Positions 33,163-43,330 of a stretch of DNA of 64,000 nt are shown one piece after another. Position 1 is the stretch's first letter. The number at the start of each line of letters is the position of its first letter. This DNA comes from Paulinella micropora. Taxonomy: Eukaryota > Cercozoa > Imbricatea > Euglyphida. The stretch lies in the NCBI GenBank assembly GCA_009731375.1, contig BJOX01000313.1, positions 516,358-580,357 on the forward strand, written 5' to 3'. The position numbers and the translations under genes are program-made. Below the pieces are notes generated by a model. That model was not told the origin of the DNA. It ran no database searches and worked only from the letters and a program-made list of their open reading frames with translations.

Positions 33163-36100
33163 TTTCCAGTATAATCTGGTGTAGCTCATGTCCCGTGTCT
33201 CCGCCGGTGGGAGGTCTACCGGTTCGGCTCGGGTTGTCAATGCCTGTCTTAACTCTGTCTCGGCGAACTGTCGCGCTTGTGATCACGCCGTCACTCCGAG
33301 TCGGTCAGAGTCGTGCAATGGAGTGAGAGCCATTTGGCGAATGACTGCCGGGGCGATGGCTTTGTCACCCCTTGTGGCGGGTAGGACCATAGTGGTTGCC
33401 ACTTGGAAAGGTGAAGGGGTGTATCCGACCGGCGGTGATTGGACAGCCTTGTCGTCGGGGCGTGGTATGCGTGGATGATTGACATCGGATCTAATGACCG
33501 TACCCCTTGTCAGACTGGTACGCCGATCTAATAGGGTCGGCCCTGAGTATATATCATATGAGCGTGCCCCTGCATATACTTTATTTACCTTGTTCACAAA
33601 AGGGGCGGGTTTTTCTACCTGCCGGACACTGATAGGCCTCGCGCGTCTTACGCGAGGGTCCGAGGNNNNNNNNNNCGCGAGGGCCCGAGGGCTTATTGGG
33701 TGCCCCCCCATCACATATACTTGATGTGACCGTGTCAGGATCTACAGTCGGCGTCGCCTTTGCGACGGTGTCTTTGGGTAAGGGATTGGGTAAACCGACC
33801 TCTATGGTAAGGTCAGCGACCGTGTCCGGCTCGTTAGGTACACGCTCCCGACGGTTGTCGTCGCTACCCATCACTATATCATTATCCCTCGTCTCAACGC
33901 TATCCTCTATCGGTGAGGTCGTAGCCTCTATGGGACTATACAGAGTTTCGGTCGGCGATTGGGCCGGGACCGTGAAAAGAAGAGTCGGAGCCACTACGGT
34001 AGGCTGCTCTGCGGCTGTCCCCATGGCGGGCGCCTTAGTTTGCCGGCCAGCACATGGCGTATCTGTCCCACTCAGGAGCAAGGAGAACGCTCCCGAGGGC
34101 GAGGCACCACGTGTCGTTGACTCGGGTGTGGACGCATTGGGCTGCCCACGGTTATTTGTTCTTGGGTTTCTTGTTTCCAGTCTTCGCCTTTTTGACGCCT
34201 GCATGGAGCATAGGGGCATCTGAGGTCTGAGAGGGTGTGTATGTGTATGTAAGGTACCGGTCAGGTGTTCTTTCCCGGGCATATAGCATGCCACTTCGTC
34301 GTACTTCCTGCCCTGGCTTCGGTACCTTTCCACCCGAGCTTTGGCCTCGGTTGAGTACTGAGCCAGCCAGGACGGGTCGTGCCCGGGCGGCAAGAAGTAC
34401 GTCGTCCCTTCGGGTTGGACGTCGGGAATTTGGATGCCTTCGGTAGGGTTGTCCTTAGGGTTAAGGACCCATTTGCCATCCCTCTTCACCTTGGATCGCC
34501 CCACGTACCAACGGTGGATGTACCATTTGATTGTTTCCACCCGTTCTTGACCCTGGCGTGGGTGTTGGTATTGGCACGAATTCGACCATTGGCACGGGGC
34601 GACCCACAGTCGGCTGTCCTCAAGCGGGTTGAAGATGACCGCATGCATCATATAATCACAGCACTCCGCACCTGGGCTTTTGTGCCACGGTCCCGCAATG
34701 GTCTCGTTGAAAAGGCCAAACTGGCAATTGTATGGGCCCGGGATCGGTGGGAGGTCACCGAGCTTTCTCTTGCCCTCTTGCCCGACTTACCCTCGGATGT
34801 GGGCCCGCCCCGTGTAGGAGGGTACGGAACCGGGGGCGGTGACAACGGTGGCACAGATGCGAACCCAGAGGAAGGGTAATACTGGTAGGGCATGGGCGGT
34901 GGAGGAGGCATTGGCGGTGGGGGAGGCAGATATGGGAGTGTCGTCCCGCCAGCCGGAGGCATCGAGTTGAACATGCCGGTGGCCGGGGTTGCCGAGTTGG
35001 TCGCCCCCCCAAATGGAAGTGAGGGCGGTGGAGGGGTGTACGACGAGCTAGAGGAGCTCGAGGAGCTATAGGGGCTCCTGGACGAGCTAGACCACGATTG
35101 ACGGCGGTTGGACCAACTGCTGCCGGTCACGAAAGTCCACACGTCAAACGCTTGCCCCGGTTTGGCATGGTGGCCCTCAAGCGTGCTACCCGCAATCGTC
35201 ATCGCTCTAAGCAGGACATCGGCCCGGTTGGCTCTTTCGAACTTGTCCGAGGTAAAGACACCGGTGGCAAAGGTATTGCTTGTCCAGTGGGATACTTCGC
35301 ACATACGGTCTGTTCGAAACCGCACGATTTTGAAGTTCGTGTTACCCAAGTCCTGGGCTTTGGTTAGGACATTCCGGACGAACGTCTCGCCATCCGTCCG
35401 CCCTTGCTGCGGCTCGGCCTTCACTATCCCGCTCAGGACTGCCAACAACAACGAAGCGAAATCGGTCTTCACTAAGTTGGTTAACAGTTTCTGTGGGAGA
35501 TCGATGATGGACGAGATTGCCACATCGACCTCCCACATCCGCCTGGCGGCGTCCTGGACGAGGTCGACAGCAATATGGGGGAGCATGATGTAGCCCCAGT
35601 CTGCCGCGGATATGAACTGGCGGAGCATGTAATGTGGAAGCTGGTCGAGTGTGAGTTTCCCCTGCCCCACACCAGCCTCGCCAGTCATCTGCCAAGTAGG
35701 CCAGTCCGTGTTGAGTAGCGTCTGAGATGGCCACCCACCCACAAGACTGTTCAGCAGTTGCTTCACATCGGCTACCGTAAGTGCGTGACTGGCCACAATC
35801 CGATCCAGGGCAGCATAAGCCATTAGGAGCTTAAGGCCCACTCGATACGGGAGTCTCGCACTTTGCGTGTGTGCTGCAAAGTCAAAGTTGACATGGTCAC
35901 GAACGGCTCGCAACGCCGCGTCCACCCGTTTATGACTGGCGTCTTAAGTCTTTGTCTTAGGTGGGCGATTGCGTTCGAGGGGTGCATCCCTATCTATGTT
36001 TTCATCCACCATATTCCGTCGACTTGATACACGACGGAAAGTGATTATCGAGCTACCCCCCGGTGTGGAGGCAGTTCGATCGTCACCCACTGCATGCACG

Positions 36101-37162
36101 GCTATTTGGATCCGTAGGCAGTCGGAAATGGCTTGGAGGATGAGGTCTACCACAGTGAGGTAGTTGGTAACATAGAGGGTGGCCGCCGGATGCGGGGCCA
36201 CTGGGACTGGTCTCCTCGTCGGACATGTCAAGGAGTGTCGCGGGAGTGGTTCGGATCTTAAGCCAGGTGAGGAACAATGATACCTTGGCAAAAGGGTCAG
36301 TCGGGGTTTCCACCGCGTCAAGGAAAAGCACGAGGTCGTCATAGGCTAGGGAGGTCTGTGGGACTATGGCATCCCGCCAGTGTTTTTGTTCCATCAAAAC
36401 ACGTTCCCACATCCCAGTGACGTTCTCGAGTCCCTTGAGGGTGACTACGGCCCTTGTCGTGAGGTTGGCCTGTATACGGTTTAGAAAGTTGGCATCGGGC
36501 CAATAAAGAGTGTCCACGCCAGTGGCATCAGGTGCAGTTACGGCAGTGATGATGGCTGTTTGTTCACTGGCGTATTTGCTGCAAGTGAGTGTTTGCCTTA
36601 GGCGTGGGACTTGTTGGTGGTATGTTTGCCAAGCCTCATCGAGAAGCCTGTAGCGACACATACATAAGTCTTCCCAAAGTGTTATAAGGTCCACTATCGA
36701 TTTGGGTTCTATGAACCGTGGGTTAGTGGACATTAAGCCAAGCACCTTGTCTTTTCCCTCCACCACCATCGTTTCTCTGGTCCAATGGTTGATGTCCCCA
36801 TACATATTGTCATGGATATGAGGGGCTGCGAGAGGGAAATGGTATTGGTTTCGCAGGGTCAGCTGGGGATGCTGGCCATCCCGTAGGTCCCGTCATGTCC
36901 AAACTAGCCTGAGGGACAGGGATGACAGGGATCGTGGTTCGGGTCAAAATCAATGCGCCCCCAGCGTCTCTCCATGGGGACTGTGGGATAGGTGCAGCAT
37001 TTTTGGCATCACGACCGAATATATCGGCACGATTCGGCACGGGTGTCTGGAAGGACCAGCCCCAGTGTTCGTGTCGTCAGCTTGACCTTGATTGTCCATA
37101 GCTGATCGATCAGCCTCTTGTGTGGGCGAGTCCCACATACCAGCCATTATGGGTTCGTTCAC
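33163..37162 (-). pseudogene. Gag and gag-protease junction of the gypsy-like element
   Basis: Minus-strand frames 37162-36950, 36805-36083, 35925-34648 and 34651-33283 read in the order gag to protease, with frameshifts between them and a 10-N gap at 33666. 36805-36083 and 35925-34648 are helix-rich (for example LLMAYAALDRIVASHALTVA) with a Ser/Pro/Tyr tail, like capsid and linker parts of gag. The 34651 frame begins with Cys/His residues (ECCDYMMH just upstream; APCQWSNSCQYQHP) that may be a zinc-binding nucleocapsid element, then a basic KRRRLETRNP. The frame ends at a TGA (33283-33285), but the same frame continues open to the transposon junction at 33163. Gag packages the element RNA. 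Confidence 0.65.
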
Positions 37163-38647
37163 TTGGGGTCGTTTCCTTTTGGGGATACGCCGTGCACGAA
37201 TTGGTGGCGAAGTGTCAGTGTGGGGGACAAGGCGTCTTCTGGCAGACGTTTTGTTTGGAGTGTCAGCAGCTTGTTTTTGTGCAAGACGTCAGCTGTTGGC
37301 CGTCTTGATATTTAAGCAGCGTGTGGCTTGGTCGGTAGGTGTTGGTTCGTTCGTTGTCTGTATAGAGACAGTTGTTATTGTTTTTTTTTTTTTTTTTTTT
37401 TTTTTNNNNNNNNNNATAGGATGCGTGAAAATAGGTTTGAGATTACTCACCCCCCTCTTGGTAGGGGAACCTCACGCCTTGCGAAACACTTGCCATTTGT
37501 ATTGGAACTGGGGCACCCTACAATTACAAGCACGACTCCGTAACTGAGAGGTAGGGTGGAAACGATACTTCTGAAATAGTCAGACGTGATGGCCCCTTTT
37601 CCCAATAGGAAGGTGAAAAGGAATAGGGAGCTGGTTGCTCAAGCCTTGCTTATCGTTTGGAACCCTCGGTAGGGTGTCCAATCCCAGGTTGGGACTCCTT
37701 AGTTTCCCTTTTCAGCTTAGGAAGTTCTGTGTGTGTGTGTGGGGTAGAACGAACCTACCGAGTGCGAAGTAGGTAAGGACTCCTTGGTGAGCCACAATAG
37801 GAGAACTGCTGTGAAATCCTTTCCCTGACCCTAGGTGACCTGTTGGATATAGGCGGGTGAGGAGGTAGTGAAGTGTGGAGGTAGGAGAGTGATTTGTTGC
37901 TTGAAATTTTCGACGAAATTGGAATCGCCAAAAATGAACAAATGAAACGTCTGGCTGACGTCAATCTATCTCCTTTTGTCTTGGCCTATATTCCCACTAA
38001 CTAGCCTCCCTACCCCCTGCAAATTGGCTGCAATGGAAGGGCTGAGTATGAGCTAGTTTGCACAATCAAACTTTGGTGCACAGCACTCGTTTTCTGTTTT
38101 CTGTCTGTTTATAGCTGCTCTCTACTCCCTTGTGCACTTTGGATGCTTGGAAGTGGCATGAAATGACAGAACAAGTGAGTGTTGTTGTTGGAAGACAAAA
38201 TTGATTGTCTGTGCAGTCTGTTTCGGATGATGGATAGAGGATATGACGTGGTTTGTAGGTGTGTGTGTGGGAGTTCGTTACTGTCGTATACGTTTGCTTC
38301 CCTTGCCACCCAACCACCTACACTCTACCCTTCTCTCCTATCTCTCTTTTGTATCCTCACACTATGTATACGATTGGTTGTATTGTGCGGGAGGAGGAGA
38401 TAGTGGGTGGGTGTGTATAGATGTCAACAGAGATTGAGTCGTACGTGTCTGTTTGCCACACGTTCTCGCCTTGAAAATTGGCAGAAAATGAGCAAATAGG
38501 AACAGGACACACACGTCCTCTCCTCCCCGTATTCCTCTATCTATCTTGTGCAATGGATCTTTTCTCCTTATGTATACGTTGCAAAGAATAGGGATAGCGA
38601 AGTGTCAAACTTGGCGTAAAAGGAAAACAGGTATGGAACTCCACTTT
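37163..38647 (-). other. 5' leader of the gypsy-like element
   Basis: About 1.5 kb between gag and the 5' LTR with no supported coding frame. It includes poly(T) and a 10-N gap (37380-37415) and short GT runs (37728-37744). The bases just inside the LTR on the minus strand (AAAGTGGAGTTCCATACCTG) are where a primer-binding site should be, but I cannot match them to a tRNA. Confidence 0.5.
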
Positions 38648-39000
38648 TGCCGGTTCGATGTAAAAAGTTCAATATATTTATTGATGCCTATCCTTTTACT
38701 CAACCAAATTCAACAACTTCGCCAGTAACCCAATTTTCTTCACTTATATAAATAAAGATCAAAGATGGTGGGAAAATGTGGGAGACTAGCGAAGCCCAAA
38801 AACAACCAAGGCAAACACCAGCCAATTCCCGTTGTCCGGTCTAACGATAATATATTCTGACCTAAAAAGGGTAACGGACCTTTTTAGTAATATTATCATT
38901 ATCCTGTTAAGAGTGTTATTAATAGGAACAATCTCTTATTGTGTCTGGACCGACACGGGGTATTAGTAAAGTAGCACATATTTACCTGTCTGCGCCTACA
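38648..39000 (-). repeat. 5' LTR of the gypsy-like element
   Basis: Matches 12635-12949 and contains an extra 38 bp. It begins TGTAGGCGCA and ends CCGGCA on the minus strand. Transcription of the element should start within this repeat. Confidence 0.85.
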
Positions 39001-39346
39001 TTTAACACGTCAAACTTTTTTATATAGGTCAAACTTTTCATATAAGTCATAGTTTTTTACATAGGTTAAACTTTTTATATCAATACGTCAAACTCTTTAT
39101 AGGTTTAACTTTTCGGCTATAAATCAAACTTTTCCAATACGTCGAAAAATACGTGACAATGTTACCGTCCCATCATAACCGGCGACAATATTTTAAATCC
39201 TGAACACTTTGAAACTGAATGCCTCTATTTAAGGAAACAGTAACATCCGTTACCACACAACCTAAACCAATTCTACACCACAGACTTCTGTTTCAGAACC
39301 TTCGTCGTGACTGAGGCTGAGCACAGCTCACAAGCCCTGGCTGGAG
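39001..39346. other. AT-rich spacer with AAACTTTTTATATAGGT-like array
   Basis: Five or six imperfect units of about 20 bp (GTCAAACTTTTTTATATAGG type) at 39001-39140. They resemble 12550-12634, on the other side of the gypsy element. The rest, 39141-39346, has no feature I can support. Confidence 0.5.
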
Positions 39347-39675
39347 ACCCTGAAGAAGTTGAACAGTATTTGCAATATTAGAAGCAGGTTTAACGTCTCC
39401 CAGGCGTCCCCGGTTGACTCAATAACCAGCTCCAAACGTCCTTTAATAGGAAAATCAATCAACACAGACAAAAGCCTGCCAAACGAACGAAACAGCTCAT
39501 GCAGGTCTCTGAGTCAAAATATCAGGTGTCCAAACGTGACATATTGGCATTTGCGCCACCACTGCCACCCACACCAGTAATTACTACTTTTTCCGCACTA
39601 TGAACTATAACTGATATATTAACTAACGTATTTACCGGTTGTATTAATCCCATCACCCTGACTCACTTCCTAAGC
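39347..39675 (-). repeat. 3' LTR of the copia-like element
   Basis: Near-identical to 48246-48573 from CCCTGAAGAAGTTGAACAG to CTCACTTCCTAAG. A short purine-rich tract (minus strand ATAGGGGAAG) adjoins it at 39676-39685, a weak polypurine tract. Confidence 0.8.
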
Positions 39676-39699
39676 TTCCCCTATGGCATTAATACCAAC

Positions 39700-41674
39700 G
39701 ACTTAAATACAAATCTCCTTCAAAGTCTTACCGATCACGGTTGCAAAATCCTTCCGGCTATCTTCGCGTACTTTGGTCCCCGCTGCCGCTTGGTATTGGC
39801 ATCACCGTAGTTGTCGGCGGAACCGTTCTTTTCCAACAACGCCTTTCCCGCCAGGATCATCGCGTTGACGTAGGCATAGCGTAGGTCGATATGATCTAAC
39901 TTCTAGATCTGGCGATAAATGTTGGTGGTGGCTAGATCAATGGCCCCCTTGTTGTCTTCGTACACCACCGGTGGCTTACCCCATCCCTGCTTGGCCAAGT
40001 CCTTGGCCACTCTCCCCTCTGCGATTCCGTTGACAAAGTTCGCAATCTTTTCCTGACCGTGCAGACATGCGTCTAGTAACGCGTAGATCTCGGCTTCACA
40101 GGTCGATTCCTCCGGGGGCGCTTCCATTCGAACGTGCCCCTCCGGCATCTTTTCCTCAGGAGGCGGTAACGTTCCCATCGCCTCCGCGATCAACGCTGGT
40201 TGCTTGGCTAGCAACTTTCCCCGCCGTTCCTTGCTTCGCGGTCCACGGGGTTTGGGTAGTTCCACAGTGATGGTGCGCTTCATGCACACGGGGTTCACCG
40301 AACCCCCGAGCATAAAGTGTATCACGGCGAGGCGCGCTCGTCGATCTCCCCAGTCTCCCTTCCAATTTGCATCTGGGTACGATGTCAAGCGCGTGCTCTC
40401 CTTCTGGTAAAAGCGAACTCCACGCTGGGCAGTTCCTTGAAGATACCGCATCACCTGTTCCGCCTCCTGAAAGGGGAACTCCTTTGGCTTGGATGTGAAG
40501 CGCGCCATCTCCCCCACCGGCCCCAGCGTCTCATGTCGAGTCACTCTCACCCAAATCAGGATTCCGCATATGTGATAGGGTGAGAACTCTTCCATCACGC
40601 TGGGCACTCCCTCCCGACACTCGGGCATCAACCATGGTGAATCCACCGGTGACAAATCTTTGGTCTTGAGGCGCTCACTAGCCTCCCGTATAAACGTCTC
40701 CTGGAATAACTTGATAGTTCTTCCCATTTCTGGATGTCGGCCATCCTCGATGTCTATTCCGACCACGCCAGGCGGCAATTCGCTTTGAACTCAGCCTTCG
40801 CTTCTTCGCTGCTGAATCCCATCATGATGTCATCCACATGAACGAATCCTATGTCAGGCTTGTCTTGCCCCGCTCGCCACCGGAAGAAGAAACACGGGAA
40901 AGCCTTGTGCTGTTCAAATCCCTGCGATACCATAAACGGCACCAGCACTTGCATCCACCATTTCCTCCCTGTGTCCGGTCTCCCGTAGAAAGCCCGGACC
41001 ATCTCCCAGACGTAGCCTTCCTCTTCGAAGCCAAAAGGTGGTACTAGGTAGGTGGGCCGCATCCCTTCTTCCTCAACCTCCGCCTCAATATAGGCTGTAC
41101 CCACGTCGAACTTGCCCAGCACCAGATCGCAGAAGGTTACCAACATAAAGAAGCCAAGTATCGTCATGGTACATGGAGTCGGGAACGTTCGTTGTCCGTA
41201 ATGCTCCCCTTGTACCATTGAGTACCCCTTCGCCACCAGCCGGCTCTTGTACTTCAATACCTTTCCTCCCGATTCCTTGGTTGCGTCCGCATATCTGCCC
41301 CGACATAAGTCTCGTGCCGGTACAGACTCCTTCTTGCGCCGCCGGAAGCACCCCTGAGCCCATAGTGTAGCAATCTCCTGTGCGCATGCTCGGGCGTCCT
41401 CAAACTTCCCGGACGCGGTAGCCTCCTTTTCCGCCACCGGGCGCGTAAAGGTAGCCGCCAACGCTCGCTCCCTCACCGCCCACTTGAGAATTTCCGAGTC
41501 CAGCATGCGCTCTACCTCGTTCTCCGTCTCCTCGCCCTCAAAGCGTACAAAGTGGGCCGGCTGCAACTTTGCATTCCCCTTCCACCGCCCCTTTTCGCGT
41601 CTTGCTTTTCCACTCGTGGCCGTAGGTTCGTTTTGCCCAATTGCCATCCCATTCCTTAGCCGGTACCTCAACAT
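39700..41674 (-). pseudogene. Copia-like reverse transcriptase and RNase H
   Basis: Frame 41674-40754 has RT motifs: KYKSRLVAKGYSMVQGEHY, FDVGTAYIEAEVEEE, YLVPPFGFEEEGYVWEMVRA, and IGFVHVDDIMMGFS carrying the catalytic Asp pair (about 40840-40800). It shifts frame near 40770. Frame 40778-39903 continues with the connection domain (MRYLQGTAQRGVRFYQ) and RNase H (YPDANWKGDWGDRR; STCEAEIYALLDAC; YEDNKGAIDLATT). An in-frame TAG at 39903 interrupts it before the conserved tail HIDLRYAYV. These enzymes copy the RNA genome; this copy is defective. Confidence 0.85.
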
Positions 41675-42720
41675 TCATGCCGCGGGTTACCTCGCGCAGT
41701 TCCTCCGCGGATTCTTCCGGCTCGGGCGATCTCAACTTGCCCTCCTCTTCTTTTTCCTCCTTGACCACGACCACGCGATCGCTGTCGTCACCTCCTTCCG
41801 GTGTCACGAATAGCTCTTCGATGTCGTCGCTGATTGGGTAACCAAGAGCCTCGTCTAGCTTAAGTCCGGAAGCCTTCCAAATTTGAAGGATGATGGGCCA
41901 GGCAGGCTGATCTTCGTCAAAGTTGATCACGTCCCGCCATCTCTTGATCTCCCCCTGGACCAGCACTATGTGCGCCGATGTCTCTAGGTCCAGTCCCATC
42001 CACGCGGCCGGTATAGAGCGATCCTCCTCCTTTCGCAAGCTGTGGTACTTTTTGTCCAGTACCACGTGGCACAGACAACCGAAAGTGTGCAGTAGCGATA
42101 ACCAGTCCACTTCCTTTTCGTAAGGGAACAATGTGAACAGTCTAGGCTCTGTACCTCCCGGCGGCGGCGATAAGTTGTGCAACAGTCCCACGCGCAGTAG
42201 AGCATAGCCCAAATACACGTAGGGCAGTTGCGCCCTCTTTAGTAGCTTCCCCACCCCCGCCCAGATATGCTTCTGCGATACCTCGACTAAAGCTTGCTTG
42301 TTGGGGTCATTTCGTACTGCATAACGCGACCGTACCCCCACGCTCTCGATCAAGTCGTTGAACACCTGCGATCGCTGATAAGCTCCATCGCCGCGTATCT
42401 GCTTTACCCGATTCCCCGTCTGGGTTCGACTCATCTTGAAGACCTTACAAGCCACCAGTGACTGACGCTGCATTTCCGCGTTCAATAGCAGCTCCAAGTT
42501 GGTGTACCCCACGGAGTCTTCCACCAATGCCATTACTAAGACACCGTTCACCATTGAGTAGCGGTCGCCAGTAGGGCTGAGGTGTCCACGGACCAACCCT
42601 CACCCGTTCTCTTTATGCGCGTACCGTGCGCATTCGATCGGTGGGGCGGCTTCTGAGCGCCGCCGGCCGGGCATTCCGGACACTCCTTGCTCACGTCCTT
42701 GTTGACGTTTACTAGTTTCA
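41538..42720 (-). pseudogene. Copia-like integrase
   Basis: Frame 42596-41538 covers the catalytic core. MVRGHLSPTGDRYSMVNGVL lies near the first Asp (upstream in 42600-42650). QIRGDGAYQRSQVFNDLIES holds the second Asp, and about 35 residues on, NKQALVEVSQKHIW holds the Glu. VDWLSLLHTFGCLCHVVL and AAWMGLDLETSAHIV are the copia-type C-terminal features. Upstream, the region 42600-42720 has ECPECPAG, part of a Cys pair of the HHCC zinc site. The acidic linker before RT (VVVKEEKEEEGKLRSPEPEE) is at about 41760-41700. Confidence 0.8.
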
Positions 42721-42740
42721 TGTCATGCGCTTTAGAACTT

Positions 42741-43330
42741 TTAGACGTTTACTGTTCCTCCGTCGAGCCCGGATTGAAACCGGATCACGGAGTCTTCATG
42801 GTCGAAGTACAGTAGTGTGTCCTTCGCTTCTTCCTTCACGTCGGGGACCACCGCCCTAGTGATGTAGGGCGAATCTTTTCGCAGCACTAAAGTGTAGCCG
42901 TCTAACATCAGCTTTGGTCCCGACACCAGCAACTCCGTCAGATATGCTCACCTACCCATACCTCCTTGAGAGGCATGCTTCCGTCCCGGCCATCCCCTCT
43001 CAGAGTAGGTAGCCGGTAGTTGCCCTGTGCTTCCATCCGTGCGGTCCCCCCCACAGCGCTGAACTCCTTCACTTCACGCCTCACGTCCTTCATGAACGCC
43101 TTGTAGCTTGGCGGGGCCATGTCGGACACCGCCCCCGAGTCCAGCATGGGGTCCGGTACCTTGCGCGGTCGCATCGCCCTTCGTTGATCCCTTCCCATCA
43201 GTGCACGTTGAGCATCATCCGGATCACTTCCATTTCCGCTTCCGAGACTTGTTCGGGCTCCCCCTGGACTCCTCCGGCGTAGACCACTAGATGCTCGGGC
43301 ATGTCGCCTCCCCCTAGCGGCCGCAGCCAA
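42741..43330 (-). pseudogene. Copia-like aspartic protease and pre-integrase segment
   Basis: Frame 43330-42938 contains PDPMLDSGAVSDMAPPSYKA with the catalytic D-S-G-A motif, followed by a retropepsin-like stretch (FSAVGGTARMEAQGNYRLPT). Frame 42932-42741 (LVSGPKLMLDGYTLVLRKDS) is the remaining protease and pre-integrase part in another frame. The protease cuts the polyprotein. Confidence 0.75.

Larger units (their letters stand above)
12635..39000 (-). mobile_element. Ty3/gypsy-like LTR retrotransposon, interrupted by a DNA transposon
   Basis: Two direct repeats starting TGTAGGCGCA and ending CCGGCA (minus-strand sense) flank gag, protease, RT/RNase H and integrase in the Ty3/gypsy order, all read on the minus strand. 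A polypurine tract adjoins the downstream LTR. Removing the 10.85-kb inserted element leaves about 15.5 kb, which is long for this class because of an extra downstream reading frame and a 1.5-kb leader. Stops and frameshifts indicate an inactive copy or assembly errors. No clean target-site duplication is visible outside the LTRs. Confidence 0.85.

Noticed and set aside
34648-36342. Plus-strand frames of 89-175 codons within gag
   Set aside because: They are shadows of the minus-strand gag frames, which have consistent order and composition.
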